The notes below the pieces were generated by a model, which searched no databases, was not told the origin of the DNA, and was given only the letters and a program-made list of their open reading frames with translations. This document shows, in pieces, positions 1-12,710 of a DNA stretch of 64,000 bases. Both the position numbers and the translations under genes were made by a program. Each line of letters starts with the position of its first letter. Position 1 is the stretch's first letter. Origin of the DNA: Tyto alba. Lineage: Eukaryota; Chordata; Aves; Strigiformes; Tytonidae. The stretch lies in assembly GCF_018691265.1 (NCBI RefSeq), contig NW_024881322.1, positions 13,355,489 to 13,419,488 of the forward strand, read 5' to 3'.

Positions 1-3000
1 TTAAAAAGGTAACACCTCAGAATCATGTATTAAATACCTCCAAGCAGATCTGGCCACATTTGCTCTTTAAAAAGATTCCTGTGTTCTAAAATGATGAAAA
101 TGCCACCCCTTCCCTGCTGCCCATTTCTAGGTCTCACGCTGCCTTCTTTTAAAAGAAAAAACAGATTCAAAAGCAAACCAGAAGCAAGTACTCTGTCTTC
201 CCCTGTTTTGGCAGATAAATCCACTTGTGCTGAAGAAACAATTGACACAGAGCAAACAAGGAGAATTATAGTAGGAGAATACATAACTATTACAAAGTGC
301 AGCTTCATCATTACTGTTTCTCTATCCCTAGGATATGGCTTCCAGACTTGTGTTCCTGTCTCAATGACAAAGGGACTACCTATGCTATTTTCAGGATTAG
401 GGTCCTGACTCAATTTCTCTCAATACAATCAAATCTCTAACACTAAAGGGATGTCAACAAAAACTCAGACTAAGGCCTTTAACCTTCAAAAGCCCAGTTT
501 GCTACATAGAGCACAAATTGGAACACAACTTTATAGCAAGTTGTTATTTCATTTACTGTGCTGAATTTAAATATTGAGCACTTTACCAGACCCTCTGGAG
601 ACTAAAACTTACTGAGAGACCAGAAAACTCTTTTCCTCCATTACTTTCATACTAGAAAGTTTGTTCCCATAAGAAAATTTTAACAAAGCAGAAAAGAATA
701 AATGAGTTGGTTCAAGAATGAAAATAGCAAAGAGCATTTCATCTTGAAGTCACTGGCTCAAAAGCAGGTAGAGCAATAGTGAATAAAAGAAACATCCATG
801 GTCTTGTTTATTAGCCTACTTAACCAAAACTGGGGAAAAAAAAAATAAAGAAAAATTTTTTTAATTTCATCGCTTCCTATAAAAAGAGAGGTATATTATA
901 AAATTACTGATCTCAAGTGACAACCTGGGTTGTAACTTCAACAAAGATGCAAACTACCGAGGCAGACATGAAGCACGTATCATTATCTTTGTAAAAGACC
1001 TGATTATTTACTCAAGATTTGTAACAGTTGCAGGACAGCGCGAAAGAGCACAGGTTGCTGTATTTTGAGTCCTATATAAACACAGATTTTGTGAGAATTA
1101 ACATAGTTTGGATTAAATGTTATAATAATTTGGAATAAATACTAAAAATATAGTCAAGTTTCCAACCTGCATGACAATTAGCTTCTATTCTGCAACTATT
1201 GCTACACAAGACAACAAAAGGCATGAAAACATAAATTTCTAAACCATGAAAACACATCTGTGACTTATGCTGCTAAAAAAATTTTCCTCTAATTCTACAG
1301 TGAAAATACAGTAATGTGAGCTCAGTTAAGGAAGTGAAGTGAATAACCTCCCATCCAGTTCCTTTATGATTCCTCATAAGGCAAATCACTAGTACTTTCC
1401 CAGTACTTGGCTGTAAAATTGGTAAATATGGATTAGGATGGTAAAATTTCACACAGCAGCTTTCTGTTCTCCCCAGCCATTTTCCGCAGGGATTTATTTA
1501 ATACCTTGACCTCTCTGGGAAAATGCAGATATATACCAGGAGCAAGGAATTAAGATGATATGGCTGCCTGTGAATATGTATCAAAATGGGCTGCATTCAC
1601 AGTATGAAATGACACACAGATGAAAGGCAAAGCAGAGAGCATTTTATTTCTTCACAAAATTGTTGTGGTATACAGAATGTCACACCATATTTGCAGAACA
1701 CCAATTGAAGATTCACTCCTACAAGTTTGAAAAAGCTGGGCACCAGCCAAGCTGTGAAGCAGAAGTAACACACAGATGACATACTGTATATGAGCAATCA
1801 TCATAAACGTCATGTCAAAAAAAAAAAAAAAAAAGAGTAGTAAAAAGTCCATATAGTACAATTTGGTTTCATTTCAACTCCCATCAATTTGTTTTATTTT
1901 ACTGGTCGTTTTGTGCATGCCAAAGAACACCTGAAAACTTTCAAATCCACTTCAGTGTTCAGAAGCACAGGATTGGTGCACCCACGTCAAGTGTACCATC
2001 CAGAAGCACCACAGGATAGGCTGTTTTATCTTCCATGTCCAAATCCAGTTCCAACACTGAAAAATCCAAACACAGTTCAAGTCTCAATGAAACTACGCAT
2101 TTCTACTTGTATTTTCCTTCTGCTGACTAAGGAATTTGGGCAAACATTTGTTTCGCCCGGGAACACTACTCAAGCAGCCTGGTTGCCACCTTGTGATGTA
2201 TGGCATACGAAAACCCTACAGTGCAGTTTTGGGAACAGCAGTTTTTAAAGTTCACCCCCTCACCACAGTAGAAGAGCTAGATGGTAAATGGCTGAACTTC
2301 CCTACTACTTTCCTTTTTCCATCCCAGACTGTTATTCCACCCAGATGAATACATTTAGTATTTTGGAAAAGCCACATCTGCATACTCTGTCAACACACTA
2401 GCTTTGCAATTGCATTTAATTTATGTAGCACACACAGCAGCATTTTTATTTTTTAATGTATTCCACAACACACAGATAGAACAGGCACTTCTGGTTAATA
2501 TTAATAGCTCATTAAATGAAGTATCTAATTTTCACTCAAAGCCAGAAGATATTAAAAGAATATAGCAATAATCCATTTTTCCTGCAAGTCAATCCTCTAA
2601 CGATGTACATTATAATGTTAGTTACTAGTCACTGCAAACTTGTTTTTCAAATTAATGTATGAAAAGATTCCATTTAAACTTCAATAAATAATTTACTATG
2701 CTCATCCTACTGACTCAAATTGATAAATTATTTGCACGATACATTTTCTCACTAATAAGAAGGAGAACTTTCTATTTGGAATTTATATATCTTTTCCTTC
2801 CATTCTCCCAATTTAAAAGGCCAATTTCACTTAAAGCCATGCAGGGGGAAACAATCTCTCCTCAGATTCCTCAGGTATGTGAAACAGAATATGCTTTTTG
2901 AGCACTTTTCTCCCATTTTATATTTTTAAAACAACTGGAAGAGAAAAATGGCAACCTATGTAGAGCTATTCGGTAATAAGGAAAAGAGGTACGATGAAAA

Positions 3001-4200
3001 GAAATACTTTGCCAAAGGTCAGACAGAAGACAAAAAAAGGCAAGTTGGACTGAGGTACATTAGCCAAACCTACTTCTCAACCATCCATTCTTTGTTGCAA
3101 TGGTGATGCCCCTTCAAAAGCTACTAGCCACAGAAGCGCTCACCTCTTCCAACCCAATGCTCCACACTCTGTTAAGAGAACATTTTGATGGAAACAGGGT
3201 ATGACAAGGAGCCTTTTTTTACCAGATGCTTTATTTACTTGAAATGATTTAATTGCTTTGACCTAATCCAGACCCAACCTACAAGACTAAGATCTGGAGT
3301 GCACTGAAAAGGAAAACATCAAGGCTTTTGAGTTGCCTCTTTTTAAGGCTTACATGTTTCCTAACTGTGTTCCTGCTCCAATCAGTATTGAAAACCTTAA
3401 AGAACAAAACCACTATCACTGTCAGCGGTAAAAGTGTATCAGTGAGGGATACTGCTAAACCACCATAAATTATTTGAGTACTGGGTTAACGAAGAATTTC
3501 TACAGTACTTTCCTCTCTACAAAGTCTCGCAGAATTTATTAATATAGTGTTTAAATGACAAAAAGAACAAACTAAATGAACAAACTTACCCCTTTCACAG
3601 GGGACAAGTGATCAAAGATCAAAAAACAGGCCAAAAAAAATTAAGACCAGGAGATATAAAAATGGAAGTGCTAGAATGGAAACATATGCAACACTGATGA
3701 CTAACATACACACAAGTACCTTGTGAAAAAAACACCAATGCACATATTAATGCAACTGTCTTTAAAAAAATATTATTTTTAATAACTTTTTGCAGAAAAT
3801 TAACATCTGCACCGCCCTGCTTTTTTTTTGTGCGGTTTTCTTTAAAAGGCCAACAACACAAAATAAAAAATTTACCCTGTAGTGCAGCACCTACAAAAAA
3901 AAAAAAAAAAAAAAAAAACAGTGAAACTCCTTACATAATCAGAGGATCATTTCACGGGACATAGCACTCATTTTATGTAGCCAGTGACATTCGGTCTTGA
4001 AAAGGTGCTCCCTACAAAGGTATGTACTGGACAAGGGCAATCTGCTCGTAGCCCCGGCAGTATATCAGAATGGAGCAGAAAACTTGAACAAATAACTAAC
4101 CGAATTCCAGGTGGATAACTTAGCTTTGATTCCCTCAGCAAGTAGGAAGGTTCTGTTTTTTGATACATCATGACTTGAATTTTATCAGTACCTCACACTC
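1..4200. other. AT-rich DNA without a confident gene; probably intron or 3' part of the minus-strand gene
   Basis: No recognisable coding exon or interspersed repeat. Open frames on both strands at 30-413 overlap each other and match nothing I know. A runs occur at about 1818-1834 and 3895-3918, the latter 24 bases. AATAAA-type signals on the minus strand near 1640 could serve as poly(A) sites, but nothing ties them to an exon. Confidence 0.6.
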
Positions 4201-4214
4201 ACAAATGGGGTTGG

Positions 4215-4375
4215 AAACTTTAATTCTCAGAGGTAGGGAACTATTGCTCCATTTTATAAGGGGGGGGCGGGCAGGCAGGGAGAGGCACACAGGCAAAAAA
4301 GCAGCAGAGCATAATTAACCTGTAGGTGAAGTCTGAGGTTGAGACAGAAGCTGTAAATCCTCAGACTCCGAGGCA
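4215..4375 (-). repeat. Possible MIR-like SINE relic, antisense
   Basis: The stretch around TGCTCCATTTTATAAGGGG, followed by an AGGCACACAGGC-like block and AAATCCTCAGACTCC, follows the order of an antisense MIR-type tail. Divergence is high and a G run interrupts it, so this is only a weak call. Confidence 0.25.
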
Positions 4376-5437
4376 TGGTTCCAAACATTCTTCTGCTACA
4401 CACAAGTTGCCTAAAATAATAACTGTTACTAATTTATGCAGATCAGAAGTTTTCCAGGGTGCAATCTGGGCTTTTATCACTACAAATCAAGTCTCAATGG
4501 GAGTGTTTTGTGCACTACATATACAGTGAAAACAAAAATAACATTTACCTGACCTCACAAGATCTCATAGCGTAACGTAATGCATGGTGACTCTGCCATA
4601 CTGTGTAAATACAACACCGAAAATAAATGCACTCTACAGTGGTGCAGAGCAGCATGGAGGTTCAGGGAGACTCGAGTTAGCTCTTTAATAAGCTTTCTTT
4701 TGAACTAAAAGATATTCTGCATAGAATGCAAGTGATTCCTGGGTGCATTTCACAAAACATGCTGTTGTGGGTGCTACTGTACTCTAATTACTCTTTGTTT
4801 TAAAGGAGATCACTTATTTTAGATTTAAATAAAAATTTGTTTAAATCACTTCACAAGTCTACTATGTAAGAGCAGGAGTCTCTCATTAAAAGCAAAACTT
4901 TCAAGGACAAAATTACAAGCTGAGAAGCAACATCAATTTAAATGAAAGAAAAATACCATTGTGCACCTCATCATGTTGCACTGCTACTGAAGAAAGCTTA
5001 ACTATTTACTTATACATTTATTAGCATCATCTTTTGCTAATTAGCTGGCAAAACGTAAGTATCTGCCTGACAGAAAACAGCTCAACTGAGAAAAGTAAGC
5101 TTTTTACAGAAACAGACACATTGCAAGGAAGAAAATTAATTTGAAAACAGAAATTCTGATTCAGTCTGTACATAATTTATGCAGATGTTTTTTCCTCCAC
5201 AGTTTACAAACAGCCAAAAGTCAGATTACTTTGTTGTCTATTTTTAAGATCTCATCAAATGTGACAGTCCAAACATGTAGCTCCAGGTGCTGTAAAATAA
5301 AATTAAATAAGCCAATGAAACCACCTTGTACTAGGACTTTCCAGCCAAACAAGCCTGATCAGGCTTAGCCCCACATGTAGCATATCTGATGATTCAACAG
5401 GGTTGGGAGAAGTAAAGCAATATACTTCACAAGCACA

Positions 5438-5531
5438 ATTAAAAAAAACAAACAAACAAACAAACAACAACAACAAACAAACAAACAAAAACAAACAAAC
5501 AAAAAAACCAAAACAAAACCAAAAAAAAAAC
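5438..5531. repeat. (CAAA)n / A-rich simple repeat
   Basis: About 95 bases of AAAC/AAC units ending in an A-rich block. It gives a spurious F/V/L-rich open frame on the minus strand. It may be the tail of a lost retroelement, but no body is recognisable next to it. Confidence 0.9.
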
Positions 5532-6450
5532 CCAGAAGATACCTAAAGTAAATAATTGTGCTTCAAGACTGCAGCGGGATTACTTAGCAATCCAAGTGGG
5601 TTTTTCTCCCGAGAATTAAAGGACTGTATTAGATATACTGCTTCCTCATCATATCCTAGTATAATATATAGCAGTCTGTCTGTAGGAAATTGAAAAGCTT
5701 ACAATACCCCCATATCATATATAAGTATATGAAGTAAAAGTCTAAGTTGCACTGTAGCTACCAGGAAATATCTATTGCATTTCTACAAGTGCTGACACAA
5801 TAACCACCACTGTCTCCACGCTGAAAGGTCTGCTTAGCATCTGAACACATGCAGCACATCTGCTAATTAACACCTTTGAATTTTACACACTCTGATCTAA
5901 ACAGCTGAAAGGTATTAAACACTTACCCTTAGGAACTCAACTTCCTGGCAAGAAGAAGTTGGAACCAAGCTTAAAATGAAGGGCTTGTAGCTGACATCCA
6001 TTCAAGACACTCAATTTTTGCAGACTCCCACATTTGAGGCCTATTATAAAGTTCTACCACTAAGTCTGTGTAAATAAGTATCCTTGCATTCATTAAAGTG
6101 CCTGTCCTTCAAAACAAACTAAGCAGGAAACAAGTTAGAATCAGCACCTTATTTACTAGGAGCTACTGAATGAATGATACTATAAGAGTTGCTGCATAAA
6201 ACAGAATCACTGAATGTTTGATTCTTTACTGAGATAATGGCACACCAGTGTAAAAAATACAGAAAATTAGTCCATATTTTTGTTTACATATCCAGTTCAG
6301 ACAGGAACATCATTTACTCTAAATTCCTGATTTTAAAATTACATTCCTCCATAATAGAAAATACTTCTATAGTATAATTTGGATATATGCCATGTGCCCT
6401 CTAAAACCAATAGTAATAATTTTTAATTTTTTGGGGAGAATTTAAATTAA

Positions 6451-6511
6451 GTGCAAGACCAATTGTAAAAAACAACTGAACAACTGACCAGTGCAAGACC
6501 AATTGCAAAAA
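6451..6511. repeat. Short direct duplication, 40-bp period
   Basis: GTGCAAGACCAATTG plus a following A run occurs at 6451-6471 and again at 6491-6511, differing at one base (TGT/TGC side). A simple local duplication. Confidence 0.8.
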
Positions 6512-7806
6512 TCTTTATTACTATGATGACAGGACATCTACAAAGTCCATGCCGTAAATATTGTTTTCTAATGGGTAAAACTGGACACAGGCCGCAAGGA
6601 TTAGTCTCAGATTCTAGTACCGCTACCATAAACTACATTCCTGATTATTCAAACTACAGGCCACTCAAAAAAATAATACAATTTTATGTTCACATGAGCT
6701 AAGAGTGAAGCCATCAGTTTAATCTTATTGCTGACCATATTCCAAATAATATACACCAGCACTGACAGCATTTAGACTTTGTGATGCTACCACTATTTTT
6801 GGTTTATATCTGAATGATCGTTAGAAACAGTCTAACAAGTGATGTAAACACTAAGACTGTGAAAATTGATCACTACTTCCTTTAAGCAGTTTTTAAACAT
6901 GGTTTAAAAGTTTCTCTTCATCAGCTACCTGTGTAGTGTCACGACACTTCAGACTGGACTTACTATTCAAAGACAACTCATGAAAAGCATTAGAATGACA
7001 ACTGGATCGTTCTTTAGATCCAGCGTCTACATTCTTAATATGAAAATTTCTTTTTAATTTCTCTACACATGTGAAATTAACATTAAAATAGACATCAACT
7101 TTAACAAAGATCTTGTTGAAATTTTATGACTTTCAATTTTGTGAAAGCTGTGTGATGTCTATTTTTACTTAAGGTAAAAGCAAACAAAACCCTGACAACC
7201 TGGCAACCCATTTATGATTAATTCTGCTGTAAATACTTATTTACTACCAGCTGAAATGTTGAAAGGCCATTATAAAGACCACTAAAACAAGTTCTCACTT
7301 GCAGTAGGCTTTAAAGAAAAAAAAAAAAAAGGCCTCAACAGCTAAGTATTTGTGTTCACTATCCTGTGAATGTCAACCCTAGAGAGGATTACTATTCTAC
7401 TAAACACTGAGTCCTTGCCCAGTGATTGTGTATGCACATGTCACATCACAAAGCAACACTGAGAATGAAACCACTTCACAGTGGGCAAAAAAAGTCTGGT
7501 CGAGGCAGCTCTTATGCATAGCGACATTAAAGGTCCAAAGAAATCCCTGCTTCTCACCAGGAATGCCCTATGGTGCCACTGTAGACAGCCACTCGTGAAA
7601 GGCAGAAGGAAAAAAATTAACCCACAAGAAACAAAGCCACCATCCTCAGAAAAAAAATTTTTTCAGAATCCAGTCTCTGCAGTACCCACTGTCTTGGAAA
7701 TGAGGATTTCTGCCTGCTTAGTGCTTAAACCCAGATCCCAAGCATGAAGATTTGTCCTTAGGTAAAGAACAGAAAATCTTCCTAACAGCAAATCCATTAA
7801 AATTTT

Positions 7807-7855
7807 GAGCCACTTTCACTTAGATACCTAGGAGCCACTTTCACTTAGATACCTA
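7807..7855. repeat. Perfect tandem duplication of a 25-bp unit
   Basis: The unit beginning GAGCCACTTTCACTTAGATA occurs at 7807-7831 and again at 7832-7855, with no mismatch over the 24 bases compared. No function is suggested. The lack of divergence implies a recent slip or duplication. Confidence 0.9.
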
Positions 7856-8539
7856 ATCCTCTGTGTCATCTGTCCTTGCTGGTGGCCACGCTGCTCGACC
7901 ACCCTAACTTCTACCTTCCTGTAGCCGTCCTAGATCACACTGAAGTCAAGCATCTCTTTCCAGATCTCTCATGGCTCCTTCAATGATGGCAGGTTTGCAG
8001 TTAGTACATTGCTGTTTGGGGACAAATTCTTGAAGCCCCTGTAGCTCCCCTCCTCTTCTCACCCCCAGCCCACTCTTTCCAGCACCAACAGCAGAGTAGG
8101 CAGACTTCTCCACAACGTGAGACAATTTTTGACAAAATGTGATCTCAAGAACAGAGACTCTACAGAACATGATTAAATCTATGCCATGAAGCTATTAAAA
8201 TAACACAGTAATTACATGAATGTAGTATTACTGCATATATAATTATACTGACAATTAAATTTTCATTTGATCAAAACAGAAGTGCATGCACTTGAATTTG
8301 CCTCTCAACATAATTCATTTTACTCTAATGGGGCGACTGTGGGTTTTTTTAAATATAAAGAAGCTTCTAATAGCAATCACAGCTCTTTTTTAATAATTTA
8401 AAGCCATATTAACATTCCTTGCTACACAGTACCAGCAAAACTTCTAAAAACAACTACTGAGGTAGTATTTTTCCCTCCATACTGACAAAGAACTAGCACT
8501 GACACAGATTCAAGCGTGAAGCATTTTAAACAGGCTTAC

Positions 8540-8578
8540 CTCAGATTCATCTGTTGATTCCTCATTAGACCTGGTTTC
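8540..8578 (-). CDS. Candidate 39-nt internal coding exon of the same minus-strand gene
   Basis: Seen on the minus strand: a long pyrimidine-rich stretch ends in TTTCCAG, then 39 nt read ETRSNEESTDESE, then a strong donor GTAAGC. Length is a multiple of three, and phase 0 matches the exon at 12618-12638. Joined to that exon it would extend a short, highly acidic, serine-rich N-terminal segment, typical of a disordered tail. No stop falls in this frame. Inference: a small in-frame exon about 4 kb into the gene, possibly alternatively used. I do not recognise the family, and a chance acceptor-donor pair remains possible. Confidence 0.4.
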
Positions 8579-11500
8579 CTGGAAATGACACCAAGAACAA
8601 AGGGGAAATTAGCTAAGTACAAATATAACTGAGCAGTATTTCCCTTTTTAAAGTAATTTTTAGACCTTTAATAAGAAAGAGATGACCAAGCAGAAGCAAC
8701 TCAAAAGTTCAGTTTCCATCCTTCCCATTCATACCTAATTTATGCTTGAACTTGCAATCTAGTGCCACACTGACACTCAGTGGCACCAGTTGACTGTGAT
8801 ACTATTGCCATTTACCCTAAAAGATAGTGAGCTGATCATCTGAGAAGCTGTCTCTGGCAAACTTCCCTCCTTCCACACGTTGTAGCAAGTTTTGCAAAGC
8901 AACTGCCCATGTCTTGACTTGCAAGGCAAAAGAGCATTCTCAAATTATCCACAAACTAGCTTTGGTATTCAAATATTCAGCCGTTAATAGTTATATTTTA
9001 AGCTTAAATAATTTCAAACCATTTTCCACAGAAATCCAGCACTTAATGACTTTCTCCTTCCCATTCCATGTCAATGCAAGGCACGTGGCTTTCTCTTGCC
9101 TTTGAAGCAACTGTACCTTTAAAACATCTCTCTCTGGCAAGACAATGATTCTTACTGTCCTACAAAAAAAATTTTGTAAGTCAACTCCTGCTAATCTCTC
9201 ACCTGTCCACTGAGAAAATCTGCTGATGCAATGCCTCCTCAAAGAGGTCAGCAAAATGAAGATTTACTTAACGTATTTATCGTTATCAATAGCAATAAAA
9301 GGTTACAACTAATACGCTGACAGTGAATGTAAGCGTTTTAACAACAAAATATGATACAAAGAATGAGCGAGAGAGAAGGCAGCATTTCAAATCTTATGAA
9401 GTAGTATTTGGACAGTAAGATAAATAGGTACAGAATTTTACCAGAGAAGGCAAAAAAAAAAGAGAGAGACAGTTACCAATAGTGTAAAGAGAAATGGAAA
9501 GGGAAGAAAATTTAATGCACTGACAAGCCGTGTAATTTTTAGTTGGTCACATTTATTTATTTTCTGTGTTTATAAAATGCACTGATTGTGACTTCTAGGC
9601 AGAAAGCAAATGCCTCCTTTGCATTAATGGAGGTTCACCTTTAGTGACCATCACAACAGATGAGGGAGAAGAAAAGCAACATTTCTACTCGCTATTTAAA
9701 ACTCAGTGCAAGGTGTTACCATGATTACTGCCATATGTTTCCTCCATTATAGTCACTACAGCCAGGTCTGCCTCTAAAACATACATCCTCTAGAAGGATT
9801 ATCTGTGTAGTCTATACTTGCGACATGAGTTGGGAAATTGCAAGTAGAAAGAACATAAAAGTCAAGGGAAGATGAAGAGGGAGTAAAACCCTGGCATCCT
9901 TTCAAGTTTAGGCTTGACTTTGCAAGAACAACTGTTTGTCTGTCAGTCTCACAGTCTCTACTCACAAGATGCAGTTACCTTTCAGAAAATAACAATTTTG
10001 TTACTATAATCTTTGTGCATCTTAAGTTCTACTTAACAATAACCAAATGACGACAGAACTAAAATATCATGGTGTAACACTACCAGCCTATTGGACAAGC
10101 TAGAGCAACACACAAAGTCCAATGCAAAATATCACCAGATTCCTAATAAAAAAAAAAAAAAACCTTTCTCTCCTGAATACCAAGGGTTGCCTACTCTACT
10201 TAATATATCAAAACTACTAGCACTACTACTTTGATATAATTTACATAGATAGTAACAATAGCAGAATTTGTTCTAAAAATAATCTATTCTCCCAAATAAA
10301 ATAATTACAGCAAGTGATGTTTTTGCTGGTACACATGAGACTTTCTAGTACAGCTACACTGCTTACATTTTTTTCCCCTCATACTTCTAATTGCTTTGGC
10401 TATTCAGGAGAACACATATAGAGAAAGCCAGTGATAATTTTCAAGACGAGCTCACTATCTAACATCACGTAAGACTTACAAACGTACAAGGTGGAGTAAC
10501 AGCCCACTTGCTGTTACAGCAGCTGATCCTTACATCTGCCTGAGTCACTTAATAAAGATTAAACTGAGTTGCAAGTTGTTATATGCAAGGGCATCCTTGG
10601 AAAATACTGGTCTACAAAATCCTGGCACACCAGAAACTGGTTCCAATACTAATTCTGTGTGAACCAAGAAAGTATAAATCTGTTGTAATTTAGGACAAGT
10701 ACTCTGGTATTCCTACTGTATTAACAAGTCACTGAAACTGCCGCTACTAAATTTCATAAACAGCATACCAATTCAGGCAAATGTTTCATGGCCTTTATGT
10801 TTTACTGCAGAAAATAACATGCAAAAATTCAGAGGGAGTCTTGGCCTAGGAAAGACATGTAGAAACTGTATTTGTTCTCTGACAAGAATTCAGCTGAAGG
10901 TGCTTAGAACTGACACTTACTTACTAACTCATTTTGCTAGTAACTTACGATGAAAAGCTTTTTGCCCGAGTTCTCCCACTCGTGTAGGCAAACAGGAAGA
11001 GTAAACTGCAGTTATGACTGCCCTGGGGTTTTGTTAGGTTCCTCTCCCCTCCCTCCAAATGCATGAACAGAGAGGATTATTCCCCACTTCTACTTTTTAG
11101 TAGCCTTGTAACTGTGAAAAGGAAATCCCTCAACAGGGATTTGTAGACGAGCAGAATCCCAAATCATGTAGGAATAGCTGTCATTGGTAGGTCTTAGACT
11201 CTAGGGGAAAATCAGCAGTACACTACAGCCAGCTGGCAAATGCTGTTGCTCAAGCAACCTAAGAACAGACAAAGGGAATACGGATGAGGAAACCACAGAA
11301 ATGTGAAGTAATCTCTCATCATTATAATCTTTCACTTAGCAGATCCAACATAACTTCTCAATAAATTCTTAAGCTGGCTTTCCAATATGATGGATGTAGG
11401 GGTTTCCCTTCCCTGCCTTTACAGACATCAGATGCTATCCACTATATGTTTAGGCCCATAATTTAAAGCTGTTGAGGGGAAAAACCATGAAACCTGGGTT

Positions 11501-12289
11501 TCAAAGAAACCTACACGCACAACATACACATCCCTTTCAGTAGGGGTGTACACGCTCCCCACAGGAAATGAATGAATAAGGTAACTTTCCTTAGTCCAAA
11601 GAGAACAAAACACAAGCTGTTTTAATTTATTATATTCTTAGATAATAAGACTTGTCAGAGTTCCTTTTATCCTGAGAACCCTTTCAAATGCTGCCACAGT
11701 TAAAAAGTCACCAACCCAGGGCATTAGCCAACCCCTCCCAACAAAACCTCTGGCAGCAGGAAAGGTGGAAACCAGATGTCAATCTCCAATTATGGCCAAT
11801 TCGCTTCAGAGAATTCTAAAACTCTCCCACCTTCAGGCAGTCAAACAAACATCACACAGCCTTGCTGTGTGTCGAAGTCCTGGCTCAGCAAAGAAACACT
11901 GAGAAAGTATCTGAAAGGACTGGGAACTTCACTTCTTGCTTTACTTTTTTTTTCTCGGGAGGGAGTGGTCTAGGCAGGGGGAGCTTTAGGAGGACACCCA
12001 CTTTAGAGAACCACGGGTCAGAAGCACCAAACTCCTCAAATTTTGTCTCAGAAGAAAACTCCCCCGTTGAGATGAACTTGCTCATGTCTCCTGTGCCACC
12101 TGGTAAAAGACAGCTCCTCAACCATTTCAGACGGGCCCTTCAGCTCTTCATTCCTGGCTCCGCAGTGGTGCCCGCTGCATTTCCAAACCCCTCCCTCCCG
12201 CCCAAACTCAGGTTCCTGCATCGGGTGTTATCTAAAAAGCGGAGCCCCCAGGGCTTGCACCGCCTCCTCTGGCCGTCTTCGTGGGGTTT
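8579..12289. other. Intron-like DNA between the two exon candidates
   Basis: AT-rich, no recognisable repeat longer than an A run (about 10147-10161), and no convincing exon. Good isolated donor-like sites on the minus strand (for example near 9199 and 9976) lack a matching acceptor with an open frame. Consistent with the first intron of the minus-strand gene. Confidence 0.55.
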
Positions 12290-12360
12290 TTTGTTTTGTT
12301 GGGGTTTTTTTTGTTTTTTTTTTTTTGGGGGGGGGGGGTTTTGTATTTATTTATTTTTTT
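12290..12360. repeat. T/G homopolymer tract with a 12-base G run
   Basis: Alternating T and G runs, including twelve consecutive G at 12327-12338. It lies at the start of intron 1 of the minus-strand gene and marks one edge of the CpG island. On the minus strand the C/A-rich version could resemble a polypyrimidine tract. Length is likely polymorphic and error-prone in assembly. Confidence 0.9.
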
Positions 12361-12617
12361 AGACAAAACCCGATAGGCAGCCTCGGGCAGCCCCATCCGC
12401 GCAGCGCAGCGGGGACAGGCGGCCTCGCCCCGCCGCCTCCATCTTTTCTCCTCCGCCCCGGCGCAGCCAGGCTCCAAGCGCCGCTCCCGACCCGCCGCCG
12501 GCCCCACACACACTCTGTCCCTTCGCCCCGCTGCTCCCGAGGGGCCGCCCCGGCCCCGGCTCCCCACCGCCCCGCTCCCCTCCCTCGCCGGCGGGACAGT
12601 GCCCTCACGGCCTCTAC

Positions 12618-12638
12618 CTTCTCCTCGGCTTCCGCCAT
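12618..12638 (-). CDS. First coding exon of an unidentified minus-strand gene (partial)
   Basis: Seen: on the minus strand an ATG sits in a strong Kozak context (GCGCCATGG) and opens seven codons, MAEAEEK, ending AAG. A splice donor GTAGAG follows directly at 12612-12617. The exon lies inside a CpG island, with a ZNF143-type site and an M-box-like element just upstream, which is the usual setting of a vertebrate housekeeping-type first exon. Reading on past the donor gives an open frame into GC-rich sequence, but that extension is arginine/glycine-rich low complexity and I take it as intron. The exon ends in phase 0, matching the 39-nt exon candidate at 8540-8578. The encoded N-terminus is acidic. 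I do not recognise the protein, so no symbol is given. The promoter assignment is firmer than the exact protein start. Confidence 0.5.
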
Positions 12639-12656
12639 GGCGCGGCCAGGGAGCTG

Positions 12657-12664
12657 TCATGTGA
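12657..12664. promoter_or_regulatory. M-box-like E-box TCATGTGA
   Basis: TCATGTGA is the extended E-box preferred by MITF/TFE-family bHLH-Zip factors. It lies about 19 bp upstream of the putative ATG and may fall in the 5' UTR or at the transcription start. An eight-base match is weak on its own; its position in the CpG promoter is what makes it worth listing. Confidence 0.35.
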
Positions 12665-12690
12665 GGGGCAGGGCGCCGGGGAGTGCGGAG

Positions 12691-12710
12691 GCACCCTGGG
12701 AAATGTAGTT
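12691..12710 (-). promoter_or_regulatory. ZNF143/THAP11-type (SBS) promoter element
   Basis: On the minus strand this reads AACTACATTTCCCAGGGTGC, very close to the known ACTACAATTCCCAGMATGC element bound by ZNF143 (with THAP11/HCFC1) at many vertebrate CpG promoters. It lies about 55-75 bp upstream of the ATG, where such sites usually sit near transcription starts. Motif match is seen; binding is inferred. Confidence 0.65.

Larger units (their letters stand above)
4601..8539. other. AT-rich intron-like DNA with small repeats
   Basis: No confident coding exon. Weak exon-like signals (4549-4600, 5927-5944, 6893-7062, all minus) are discussed in the findings. It also holds a CAAA-type simple repeat and two short local duplications, listed separately. 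Confidence 0.55.

Noticed and set aside
30..413. 127-codon minus-strand frame at the left edge
   Set aside because: The opposite strand is open over the same bases, there is no domain, and no convincing acceptor or donor pair. A chance frame is most likely.
5438..5531. CRISPR-like or structured tandem array
   Set aside because: Irregular CAAA/A-rich simple repeat with no spacers. Nothing in the window suggests a prokaryotic origin.
12232..12660. Long open frames through the CpG island on both strands (about 95-142 codons)
   Set aside because: They come from CpG-island composition. On the minus strand a clear splice donor ends the coding part after seven codons.
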